Below are positions 7,613-15,092 of a stretch of DNA of 64,000 nt, piece after piece. A program made the translations under genes and the position numbers. Position 1 is the stretch's first letter. Each line of letters begins with the position of its first letter. Source of the stretch: JACVRM01 sp963809765 (lineage in GTDB: Bacteria; Actinomycetota; Thermoleophilia; Gaiellales; Gaiellaceae); the NCBI GenBank assembly GCA_963809765.1, contig CAWEKT010000003.1, forward strand, positions 186,001 through 250,000, written 5' to 3'. The notes beneath the pieces are model-generated. The model made no database searches. It was given only the letters and a program-made list of their open reading frames with translations, and was not told the origin of the DNA.

Positions 7613-8623
7613 CTAGAAGCCGGGCAGGCGCACCTCTTCGCGCCGCTCGCGGGCGAAGAAGTGGATTCCGTCCACGAACCGGACCCAGTTGCAGCGGGTG
7701 CACATGACCAGCGAGTGCGTGAGCGCGCTGTCCGCCAGGTAGCGGACGCCGCGCAGCAGGTCGCCGTTCGAGACGCCGGTCGCAGCGACGATGACCTCGT
7801 CCGGCGCCAGGTCGTCGATGCCGAACACGCGGTCGACGTCCTCGATGCCCTGCTCGGTCGCCTCCTCGATCTCGCGGCGAGAGGTCGGCCAGAGCTGGGC
7901 CTGGAGCTCGCCGCCGAGGCAGCGGAGCGCTGCCGCGGCGAGGACCGCCTGCCGGGTGCCGCCGATCCCGACCGCGAGGTGGTCGTTGGTGCCGCGCACC
8001 GCGGCGGAGATGGACGCCGTCACGTCGCCGTCCTGGATCAGCTTGATGCGGGCGCCCGCCTGCCGGATCTCCTCGATCAGGTCGTGGTGCCGGGGCCGGT
8101 CGAGCACGATCGTGGTGATGTCCTCGGGCCGGCGGCCGAACGCGTCGGCGATCGCGCGCACGTTGTCGCCCATCGGCGCGCGGAGGTCGATGCGGCCGCG
8201 GGCGCGAGGGCCGACGGCCATCTTGCGCATGTACATGTCGGGCAGCGTCTGCAGCGATCCGCGCGGTCCGAGGGCGAGCATCGACATGGCGCCGCTCGCG
8301 CCGCGCGCGACGATGCCGCTCCCTTCGATCGGGTCGACAGCGAGATCGACGGGCTCGCCGCCGCGGCCGACGTGCTGGCCGGGGCGAAGCTCCTCCCCCT
8401 CCTCGGCGCCGATCACGACATGACCCTCGATCGGCTGCTGGTCGAGCGCGTCGCGCATGGCGCCGGCCGCGCTCGCGGCCGCCGCCTCGTGGTCGGCCCG
8501 GCCCAGCCAGCGCGCGCCCGCGAGTGCGGCCCGCTCGGTCACCCGGGCGTAGGTCTCGCAGATGCAGGTGCGCAGGTCGCCGACCAGCTCCTGCGACTCC
8601 GCCTCAGGCACGGTCTGCGTCAC
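7613..8623 (-). CDS. glpX: Class II fructose-1,6-bisphosphatase (GlpX)
   Basis: 336 residues. It hydrolyses fructose-1,6-bisphosphate in gluconeogenesis. Family signatures: GHVVIGAEEGEELRPGQHVG, the metal-binding LAVDPIEGSGIVARGASGAM, DMYMRKMAVGP, LDRPRHHDLIEEIR, LIQDGDVTASISAA and VGIGGTRQAVLAAAALRCLGG. Most actinobacteria use this class as their only FBPase. The GTG at 8623 is chosen because it leaves a typical N-terminus (VTQTVPEAESQELVGDLRTC); it overlaps the end of the 2-phosphoglycerate kinase gene by 20 bp, so the two are co-transcribed. Its place behind the cyclic 2,3-DPG genes ties the operon to lower glycolysis/gluconeogenesis. Confidence 0.92.
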   Translation of the reverse strand: MTQTVPEAESQELVGDLRTCICETYARVTERAALAGARWLGRADHEAAAASAAGAMRDALDQQPIEGHVVIGAEEGEELRPGQHVGRGGEPVDLAVDPIEGSGIVARGASGAMSMLALGPRGSLQTLPDMYMRKMAVGPRARGRIDLRAPMGDNVRAIADAFGRRPEDITTIVLDRPRHHDLIEEIRQAGARIKLIQDGDVTASISAAVRGTNDHLAVGIGGTRQAVLAAAALRCLGGELQAQLWPTSRREIEEATEQGIEDVDRVFGIDDLAPDEVIVAATGVSNGDLLRGVRYLADSALTHSLVMCTRCNWVRFVDGIHFFARERREEVRLPGF

Positions 8624-9515
8624 GGTCCTGTTGTACTTGCTCGCCGGCCTCGAGCACAAGCGTCATCACCTCGGACACGGCCTCGTGGACGCTCGTGTTG
8701 ACGATCAGGGGCACGTCGTTGCGCCGCGCACGCTCGACGATGTAGCTCTGCAGCGCGCGGATGTCCTGGAAGTGCTGGATGTACTTGTCGAGCGCGCGCA
8801 CGCCGCCGGAGGCGGTGTCGCGGATGTGGAAGTGGCCGAGGTGGTCATCCTCGTCCTCGATCACGACCACGCACTGGACGACGAGCGGGCCGTCGATCGG
8901 CGGCAGCATGCCGGGCACGAGGTGCACGCCCTCGATCGCCATCGACCAGCCCTCGTGCAGCGCCCGGTCGAGGGCGGCGCGGACGCCAACCAGGACGTTG
9001 CGCGTCTGGTCGAGGAAGCCCGACAGCCGACCCTCGGGCACGTCGTCGTCCGCGGTCGAGACGCGCGCCTCGAAGCTCGAGTCGTGCACCGAGGGCATGA
9101 ACTCCCGCGAGAAGAAGGCCCGCATCGTCTGGCGGATGAAGTCGGTGGACGTGACACGGGTGATGCCGAGCCGGTACGCGGCCTCGGTCGCGATCGTCGA
9201 CTTGCCCGTTCCCGTCGCACCGCCGACGAGCAGCACGATCGGCACGTCGAGCTCCTGGAGCTTGCGGTAGCGGCGCAACCGCTCGGCCGCATGGCGGCCC
9301 TCCTCGCCGAGCACCTCGACCGCGAGCTCGCCGACGCGTTCGAGCGACACGGCGCCGCCGCCCGGCACCAGATCGCTCTCGACCCGCTGTGCCAGCTCGT
9401 AGGCGGCCGCGGCTCGCACGCCCGTGGCCATGAGCGCGCGCGCCATCAGCCCCTTCGAGAACGGCCCGTCGTCGCCGCCCAGCGGCAGCGGCTCGAAGCG
9501 GCGTGGCTCCGTCAT
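8604..9515 (-). CDS. 2-phosphoglycerate kinase
   Basis: 303 residues. The family phosphorylates 2-phosphoglycerate to 2,3-bisphosphoglycerate, the first step toward cyclic 2,3-diphosphoglycerate in Methanothermus. An N-terminal ATP-cone-like region (residues 1-95, with GPFSKGLMARALMATGVRAA) precedes a P-loop kinase domain: Walker A GGATGTGKST, then EAAYRLGITRVTSTDFIRQT, FMPSVHDSSFEA and the substrate region MAIEGVHLVPGM. The ATG at 9515 overlaps the TGA of the cyclic-DPG synthetase gene (ATGA). That exact coupling with the next enzyme of the pathway is the best support for the function; by sequence alone it could be another small-molecule P-loop kinase. Confidence 0.85.
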   Translation of the reverse strand: MTEPRRFEPLPLGGDDGPFSKGLMARALMATGVRAAAAYELAQRVESDLVPGGGAVSLERVGELAVEVLGEEGRHAAERLRRYRKLQELDVPIVLLVGGATGTGKSTIATEAAYRLGITRVTSTDFIRQTMRAFFSREFMPSVHDSSFEARVSTADDDVPEGRLSGFLDQTRNVLVGVRAALDRALHEGWSMAIEGVHLVPGMLPPIDGPLVVQCVVVIEDEDDHLGHFHIRDTASGGVRALDKYIQHFQDIRALQSYIVERARRNDVPLIVNTSVHEAVSEVMTLVLEAGEQVQQDRDADRA

Positions 9516-10759
9516 GCGACCCGCCCCACGGCGGGCGTCGCGGCCTGCCACAGCGCCTCGTCCAGATCCGGCTCGCCGGGCAGCGCTCGCACCTCCGCGT
9601 CGGCGAGCACGACCCGCACGCCGCGTTCCACCGCGGCCTCGGCGACGACGTCGATCGCCGCGGCCTTCAGCTCGACCACGAACACGTCCGCTTCCAGCCC
9701 GGTGAGATCCTCTGCGAGCGCAGCGCGATTCGAGAGGTTGCCGGAGACGACCACTTCCGCCGCGCCGTGCTCCTGGCGAAGGTGCCGCGCCAGCACGTCG
9801 TGGGCAGCTGCGGGAGCGGTCGTGAACAGGGCGACGCGCGCCCCCTCGATCGGGGCCAGCGGCCGCGGGCGCTGGACGGTGGCGATGACCGGCACCTCCT
9901 TGACCGATCGCACGGCCTCCCGGACGGCGCCGGCGACGTGCGGATCCTCACACATCGTCAGCACGACGAGGTCGGAGATCAGGATCCGGTACGCGTTCAG
10001 GAAGCCGGCGGCGACCTCGGGCGGCTGGTGCGCCGGCACCACGAGGAGCAGCGCGTCGGCGGCCACGGGCGGCAGCGCCGCCCCGCTGCCGTCGAAGACG
10101 AGGAGCTCGGGACTCGCCGTCCGGGCGACCTCGACGCCCTCGATGACGTTGTCGAGGGCGGTCGCGCCCGCCAGTCCGCCGCCGCAGCGCCGGCAGCCCA
10201 CCGTCGGTACGCGTGCGAGCGCCGCCGTCTCGAGGTAGTCGGACGCCGCGTGGTGACCCGCGCGCGAGCGCCGCAGCAGCTCGTCGAGGCCGGGTGGCTC
10301 GAGCACGAGCTCCGGCTCGGCCGGGCCGCCGCGGCCCATGGCGACGACCACGACGCGGTGCTCGCGGCCGTAGAGCCGGGCGACGTGTCCGGTCACCGCC
10401 GTCTTGCCGACCCGCTTGCCCGTCCCCGCGACCGCGACCGACGGCACCTCCACCGGTGTCAGCGCCGGCGGCTCGAGGCGGAAGTCGGGGCCCTCGTAGG
10501 GCACGCCGGCGGCCAGCACCCGGCTGGCGAGCAGCAGGCGCTCACGCGGCCCCAGCACCGGTTCGTCCGAGAGGTCGTAGACCACGTCGGGACCGTGCTC
10601 TGCGATCGCAGCCTCCAGATCGGTGGTCACGAGCGGCACGCCGTAGTCCTCTCCCCCACGCAGCTTCTCGCCTCCGCCCGCAGACCAGACTGCGACGACG
10701 CGGTACGGCAGCGCGCCGAGGGCAGCCCGGACGACCGGCGGATAGTGCTCGCCGTCCAC
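9512..10759 (-). CDS. Cyclic 2,3-diphosphoglycerate synthetase
   Basis: The enzyme closes 2,3-bisphosphoglycerate into its cyclic anhydride at the cost of ATP. The protein has the N-terminal DGEHYPPVVRAAL block, the P-loop VAGTGKRVGKTAVTGHVARL, MGRGGPAEPELV, the Cys-rich VGCRRCGGG, and LLVFDGSGAALPPV. About 415 residues from the GTG at 10759; family members run to ~460. The frame continues upstream without an ATG or GTG, and the strand before DGEHYPP (GGTALAVV) looks native, so the real start is probably 40-75 nt upstream, perhaps a CTG overlapping the stop of the metallophosphoesterase gene near 10831. It is coupled downstream to the kinase by ATGA. Confidence 0.85.
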   Translation of the reverse strand: MDGEHYPPVVRAALGALPYRVVAVWSAGGGEKLRGGEDYGVPLVTTDLEAAIAEHGPDVVYDLSDEPVLGPRERLLLASRVLAAGVPYEGPDFRLEPPALTPVEVPSVAVAGTGKRVGKTAVTGHVARLYGREHRVVVVAMGRGGPAEPELVLEPPGLDELLRRSRAGHHAASDYLETAALARVPTVGCRRCGGGLAGATALDNVIEGVEVARTASPELLVFDGSGAALPPVAADALLLVVPAHQPPEVAAGFLNAYRILISDLVVLTMCEDPHVAGAVREAVRSVKEVPVIATVQRPRPLAPIEGARVALFTTAPAAAHDVLARHLRQEHGAAEVVVSGNLSNRAALAEDLTGLEADVFVVELKAAAIDVVAEAAVERGVRVVLADAEVRALPGEPDLDEALWQAATPAVGRVA

Positions 10760-10830
10760 GACCGCAAGCGCCGTCCCGCCCTCGGGCTGCGTGCCGAGCG
10801 CCGCCCCCGGCGAAGAGCCTGCGGCCGCGC

Positions 10831-11625
10831 TCAGTGGGTCGTGACCTCGTCCTCGATGCGCTCGGTGTACTTCTCGAATGCGCGCGTCTCGGTCGAGAAC
10901 TGGATGATCCGCTCCTGCCCGTGAAACGGGTACTTGCGCCAGACGTCCACGTGCGCGCCAGTGATCTCGACGATGTTGTAACAGGGCCTCGTGTCGCCTC
11001 TGAGCCTCGTGGTCGAGACCGTGCCGGTGTTGACCACGAAGAGGTCCTCCAGCCGCCAGGCGTACGGGACGTGCTTGTGGCCGGAGAGGACGAGATCGAC
11101 GCCGGCGCGCTGCAGCGTCTCGATCGCGTCGCCGGCGTCGAACACGATGTTGCGCTCGCGGCCGGTGCCCGGGATGGGCAGCAGGTGGTGGTGCATGACG
11201 AAGATGCGCAGGTCGGCGGGGTCGGCGAACTGCTCGACGATCCACGGATAGCGCCCGCGGCCGATCTGCCCCTCGTCCAGGTCGGGCTGCGTCGAGTCGA
11301 CCGCGACGACCGTGATGCCGCCGATGCGCAGCACCGAGTTGCGGTCGCCGAAGAGCTGCTCGAAGTGGACGTAGCCGACGTTGCGCGAGTCGTGGTTGCC
11401 GGGAATGACGACGAAGGCCTCGCACTCGATCCGCTCGAGGTAGTTCTTCGCGTCGAGGAATTCCTGCTTGAAGCCGAAGGTGGTCAGGTCGCCGGAGCAG
11501 ACGACGAGATCCGGCTGCATCTCGTTGATCTCCGCGATTGCGCGGTCCATGAGGCTCGGCAGGAAGTGCGCGTCGCCGCAGTGGATGTCGGAGAGGTGCG
11601 CGATGCGGAAGGTGGTCTGCTCCAT
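10831..11625 (-). CDS. Calcineurin-type metallophosphoesterase
   Basis: 264 residues with every motif of the family in order: AHLSDIHCGD (D-x-H), DLVVCSGDLT (GD), VVIPGNHDSRN (GNHD), FVMHHHLLP (H) and LVLSGHKHVPYAW (GHxH). These bind two metal ions and hydrolyse phosphoesters; the closest functional types are cAMP or nucleotide phosphodiesterases, but the substrate is not visible in sequence. It heads the minus-strand run that continues into the cyclic 2,3-DPG genes, and could in principle act on cDPG or another phosphometabolite; that is only inference from position. The ATG start at 11625 follows a TACACT sequence about 12 nt upstream. Confidence 0.88.
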   Translation of the reverse strand: MEQTTFRIAHLSDIHCGDAHFLPSLMDRAIAEINEMQPDLVVCSGDLTTFGFKQEFLDAKNYLERIECEAFVVIPGNHDSRNVGYVHFEQLFGDRNSVLRIGGITVVAVDSTQPDLDEGQIGRGRYPWIVEQFADPADLRIFVMHHHLLPIPGTGRERNIVFDAGDAIETLQRAGVDLVLSGHKHVPYAWRLEDLFVVNTGTVSTTRLRGDTRPCYNIVEITGAHVDVWRKYPFHGQERIIQFSTETRAFEKYTERIEDEVTTH

Positions 11626-11678
11626 GCCGTCGGCGGAAGTGTATTGGCGGCGCGCGGCGGCACATCCGACGGCGCTGG

Positions 11679-11684
11679 TACCGT
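11679..11684 (+). promoter_or_regulatory. -10 box TACCGT before the 11701 gene
   Basis: TACCGT lies 16 nt before the ATG at 11701, placing a start site near 11691 and leaving a leader under 10 nt. Confidence 0.35.
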
Positions 11685-11700
11685 TCCGGCGCGTGCAGAA

Positions 11701-12057
11701 ATGCCCGTTTTCCAGGCATATTCACATAGAGACGAGCCCCGCTTCGCCCACGATGTGGAACGTGAGTGTGCGAAGGTGCTCGACTACTACGGCGTGCCGT
11801 GGGAGTACGAGCCGCACACGTTCGTGCTCGAGGAGGACGACGAGGGCCGCGTGGTCGAGGCCTTCAGGCCCGACTTCTACTTGCCCGACCAGGATCTCTA
11901 CCTCGAGCTGACGACGATGAAGCAGTCGCTCGTGACCCGGAAGAACCGGAAGCTCCGCAAGCTGCGTGAGCGCTACCCACAGGTGCGCGCGAAGCTCTTC
12001 TACAAGCGGGACATCGAGCGGCTCGCGCAGCGCTACCGGCTCGACCTGGCGAGCTGA
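11701..12057 (+). CDS. Small hypothetical protein, possible PD-(D/E)xK nuclease fold
   Basis: 118 residues. The order of elements suggests the restriction-endonuclease-like fold: an N-terminal helix with a conserved Glu (ERECAKVLDYYGVPWEYEPH), a strand pair ending FRPDFYLPDQDLYLELTTMK, where D...E-x4-K could be the metal site, then a basic helix (RKNRKLRKLRERYP) and AKLFYKRDIERL. This is a pattern judgement, not a family match. It sits 32 bp before hpt on the same strand, probably one transcript. A substitution for the usual E-x-K spacing weakens the nuclease idea. Confidence 0.55.
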   Translation: MPVFQAYSHRDEPRFAHDVERECAKVLDYYGVPWEYEPHTFVLEEDDEGRVVEAFRPDFYLPDQDLYLELTTMKQSLVTRKNRKLRKLRERYPQVRAKLFYKRDIERLAQRYRLDLAS

Positions 12058-12089
12058 GTGGGCGCCTCGCACGCCGGCCGGACGAGAGC

Positions 12090-12644
12090 GTGCCCGCGCA
12101 GGCTCTGAGCAGCGACGAGCGGATCGGCGAGGTCTACCTCTCGGCCGCCGAGCTGACGGCGCGGGTGGAGGAGATCGGCGCCGCCCTCGCCGAGGAGTAC
12201 GCCGACCGCGAGCCCCTGCTGGTCGCGCCGCTCAAGGCGAGCATCGTCTTCCTCGCCGACCTCTCGCGGGCGCTGCCGATCCTGCACCACCTCGACTTCA
12301 TCGAGCTCGCCTCCTACAACGGCGGCGACAACGGCGGCTCGGTCAAGCTGCTCAAGGACCTCGACGGGCCGATCGCGGGCCGCGACGTCGTCGTCGTCGA
12401 GGACGTGATCGACACCGGCCTGACGCTGAACTACCTCTGCCGCACGCTGCAGCTGCGCCAGCCGGCCTCACTGGCCGCCGTGACGCTGCTCGACCGCCCC
12501 TACCGGCGGCTCGTGGACGACCTGCCGGTGCGGCACATCGGCTTCACCGTCCCCGACGAGTTCTTCGTCGGGTACGGCTTCGACATCGACGAGCGCTACC
12601 GCAATCTGCCCGACCTGCACATCGCGCGCGCAGGCGCCGACTGA
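12090..12644 (+). CDS. hpt: Hypoxanthine phosphoribosyltransferase
   Basis: 184 residues. It salvages hypoxanthine (and usually guanine) with PRPP to IMP/GMP. The PRPP loop VVVVEDVIDTGLTLNYL is exact, with LLVAPLKASIVFLADLSRAL (base-loop region) before it and VPDEFFVGYGFDIDERYRNL after, both classic HPRT blocks. The GTG at 12090 is the only plausible start after the upstream stop. It probably shares a transcript with the upstream small gene. In many bacteria hpt lies by tilS and ftsH; that neighbourhood is absent here. Confidence 0.93.
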   Translation: MPAQALSSDERIGEVYLSAAELTARVEEIGAALAEEYADREPLLVAPLKASIVFLADLSRALPILHHLDFIELASYNGGDNGGSVKLLKDLDGPIAGRDVVVVEDVIDTGLTLNYLCRTLQLRQPASLAAVTLLDRPYRRLVDDLPVRHIGFTVPDEFFVGYGFDIDERYRNLPDLHIARAGAD

Positions 12645-12661
12645 CGCGCGAGAGGCTTGAG

Positions 12662-12803
12662 GTGAAATTGGCGGCTCTGCGGGGGCGTCATGGGCCAAGC
12701 GAGGGCGTCGCGGCGTCCGCAGGGCAGGCTGTCAGCCTGTTCAAGGGCGACGGGGCGGCCTCGCGCCGTGCCCAGGGCGTCATCCGCACGCCGGGAATTT
12801 CAC
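12662..12803 (+). repeat. 142-bp dispersed intergenic repeat, copy 1
   Basis: Bounded by GTGAAATT and its reverse complement AATTTCAC. Copy 2 (51086-51227) is nearly identical in the opposite orientation. Shared internal blocks include GGCTCTGCGGGGGCGTCATG and CAGGGCAGGCTGTCAGCCTG. It begins 17 bp after hpt and ends 12 bp before the stop of the next convergent gene. No transposase is present. Confidence 0.85.
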
Positions 12804-12815
12804 ATCACGCCTCTA

Positions 12816-13382
12816 CTACATCCCGTCAGGGTCGAGCAGCGTGATGCTGCGGACCGGGTCCTCCTCGAAGGTCAGGATGCGGTCGCGCGTCAGCTCCACG
12901 CGGCAGAGCGTGTAGGTGGGGTCCTCGCCGCCGAGGATCGCCTCGCCGGCGTGCGCCTCGCGGCAGGCCGCGGTCGGGTACGCCTCGCGCACGTCGTCGA
13001 GCGGATCGCCGATCGCGATGCCACGCAGGGTCTCGGCGTCGGCGGCGGCCAGGAACGCGAAGACCCGGCCGCTCGCGAGCATGAATACCTCGTCGTCGTA
13101 GGCCATCACGGCCGACGAGCCGCCACCGGGGATCGGGACGGCGTACGGGCCGCGGACGTCGCCGTGGGCGGTCGGCCGGAACGCCTCGGAGTCGGACGGC
13201 TGCCCGAACACGGTGCGGACGTCGGCCTCGGTCGAGCCGATGCCCACGCCGCGGTACGACCCACCGAGCTCGTCGATCAGGTGCTCCGTGGCGTCATCCC
13301 CGTCGCCCGCGCACCCGGCCAGTGCGACCGACAGCGCGAGTGCGCAGAGCAGCACCCACCGCCGGGGCACCCGCGTGGGCAC
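12816..13382 (-). CDS. Hypothetical lipoprotein
   Basis: 188 residues. The N-terminus is a lipoprotein signal: RRWVLLCALALSVALAGC with lipobox LAGC, so the mature protein is anchored outside the membrane. The rest reads as a repeated alpha/beta unit: GIGSTEADVRTVFGQP and, later, IAIGDPLDDVREAYPTA, each resembling the strand-helix unit of small SmpA/BamE-like (BLIP-like) domains. Its partner is unknown. The GTG at 13382 was chosen over 13370 because it adds a second positive residue before the signal; either is possible. The M23 peptidase gene ends 23 bp upstream of it on the same strand. Confidence 0.7.
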   Translation of the reverse strand: MPTRVPRRWVLLCALALSVALAGCAGDGDDATEHLIDELGGSYRGVGIGSTEADVRTVFGQPSDSEAFRPTAHGDVRGPYAVPIPGGGSSAVMAYDDEVFMLASGRVFAFLAAADAETLRGIAIGDPLDDVREAYPTAACREAHAGEAILGGEDPTYTLCRVELTRDRILTFEEDPVRSITLLDPDGM

Positions 13383-13405
13383 GCCGAGTTGCCGGGCCGG
13401 CCGGC

Positions 13406-14602
13406 TCAGAGGTAGCCGAGCGGGTCGACCGCGCCGCCGTTGACGCGCACCTCGAAGTGGAGGTGCGGCCCGTAGCAGTGCCCGGTGCAGCCGACGTAGC
13501 CGATCACCTGGCCCTGCGAGACCTGCTGGCCGTAGCCGACGGCGAAGCTCGACTGGTGCGCGTACGCGGTGGCGACGCCGCCGCCGTGGTCGATCACGAT
13601 CAGGTTGCCGTAGCCGCCCATCCAGCCGGCGGAGATCACGGTGCCGGCGGCGACGGCGACGATCGCACGTCCCGCTCCCCGCGGCGATGTCGATGCCCTC
13701 GTGCATCCGTCCCCAGCGCCAGCCGAACCCGCTGACCACCGGGCCGGAGACCGGCCAGACGAACCCGGCGGCCGACGGCCCTGCCGAGGAAACGGGCGAC
13801 AGCGCCTGCGCAGTGGACGCCTGCGCCGTCTCGATCTGGCTCGCGAGCTGCGCGCTGACGCGCCTCCAGGTCGGCGGCCTCCTTCTCGTAGCCCTCGTGC
13901 GCGTGCTGGACGGATTCGAGTGCCGCCGACTGCGCCCGCTTGGCCGCGACCAGGCCGCTCTGGCGCGCCAGCAGCGTGTTCTGCAGCTCGAGCGTCTGCG
14001 CGGTGCGGACGGCGATCACGCGGGTGGCGGCCGCGACGCGCTGGTGGGTGTGCCGCGTCTGTGCCCGCAGGACTCGCATCTCGGCGCGCGAGACCCGCAC
14101 CTGCGCGGAGATCTCGGCGTCGAGGTCGCCGACGTCCTTCATGTAGTCGAGCTGGTCGAGAGCGTCCTCAAAGCTGGACGCCGAGACGACGACGTCGAGC
14201 GTGCCGATCGCATCCTGCTTGTACAGGGCGACGAGCCGGCGGTCGAGGCGCCGCTGTCGCCTCCGCGTACTGACGGCGCAGGAAGTACAGGCGCTCGGTC
14301 TGCAGGCGGAGCAGCTCCGTCAGCTTGGCGAGGCGCTCCCGGTGGAGCGCGAGGTCCTGCTGCAGCGACTCGAGCTTCCTGCCGACGTCGCCGACCGTCC
14401 GCTGCAGGGACTGGATGTCGGCCGTGACGCTCTCGATGCGAGCGGCGAGCGAGTCCTCGCGCGCGGCGGCCGCGTGCATCTTCTCCTCGAGCGCTGCGAT
14501 GCGCTCATCGACGTTCTGCTTGCGGTCGACGGTGTCCCCCGCGGCGGGCGAGGCGAGCAGGAACGGCAGCAGGAGGAGGGCGAGGGGCAGTCGACGGGCC
14601 AT
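13406..14602 (-). CDS. Secreted M23 peptidase with coiled-coil N-terminus (EnvC/PcsB-like, frameshifted)
   Basis: About 398 residues. A signal peptide (RRLPLALLLLPFLLASPAAG) precedes two coiled-coil stretches (NVDERIAALEEKMHAAAARE and ISAQVRVSRAEMRVLRAQTR) and a C-terminal LytM domain with zinc ligands in MHEGIDIAAG (HxxxD) and GPHLHFEVR (HxH). Such proteins cut peptidoglycan cross-bridges or activate amidases at division. The frame breaks near 14265, 13865 and 13670, each fixed by one base. The ATG at 14602 begins a clear signal peptide. The ccmI-like gene lies just upstream, but a cytochrome-related role is not implied. Confidence 0.8.
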
Positions 14603-14697
14603 GGGCAGACGTTCGTGCGGAGGGACTCCGCCCCTGCGCACTCGTGGCACCTGGTACTTCGGCTAGGCGGCGAGTCTAGCCGTTCGACCGGCCGACT

Positions 14698-15092
14698 TCA
14701 GCGGAAACCGGCCTGGCAGGCCGGGTTGGAGCGCTCCATGCGCTGCTCCCTGGGCCGTTCGGCGGCCGATTCCGGGGGCGGATCCGAGGGCGCCGCGACG
14801 TCATCGTAGGCCTTGAGGGCGGCGCGGGCGGCGCCCCTGAGCGGGCCGATCTGACGCGCGTAGTCCTCGTCGGAGATCTTGCCGGTGCGGTGGTCGAACT
14901 CGAGCTCCGAGAGCGCGGCGAGCGCCTGGTCGCGCTCCTCGGCCAGTCGCAGCCGTTGCGCGCTCGCCGGGCGTCGCGCCCGGCAGCAGATCGTCGGCCG
15001 GAGCGACTTCGGGCTCGCGCAGGAACGGCAAGGCGACGAAGACGACGGCCGCCAGGGCGAGGAGCGCAGAGAGGACGATCGCAGACGGTCAC
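14698..15092 (-). CDS. CcmI-like cytochrome c biogenesis protein (frameshifted)
   Basis: About 131 residues with one membrane helix (IVLSALLALAAVVFVALPFL) and a cytoplasmic/periplasmic helical part ending in RLRLAEERDQALAALSELEF and DHRTGKISDEDYARQIGPLR. The block E-x-LEFD-x-RTGKIS-x-EDY matches the N-terminal region of CcmI/CycH-like proteins that help deliver apocytochrome to the CcmF ligation complex; the TPR part of large CcmI is missing. The frame breaks twice (near 15080 and 14975). The GTG start overlaps the TGA of ccmF (GTGA), so it is the last gene of the ccm run. Confidence 0.65.

Noticed and set aside
10213..11700. The long upstream extension of the 11701 gene on the plus strand
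   Set aside because: Antisense to the metallophosphoesterase and cDPG synthetase genes; the ATG at 11701 with a nearby -10 box is the credible start.
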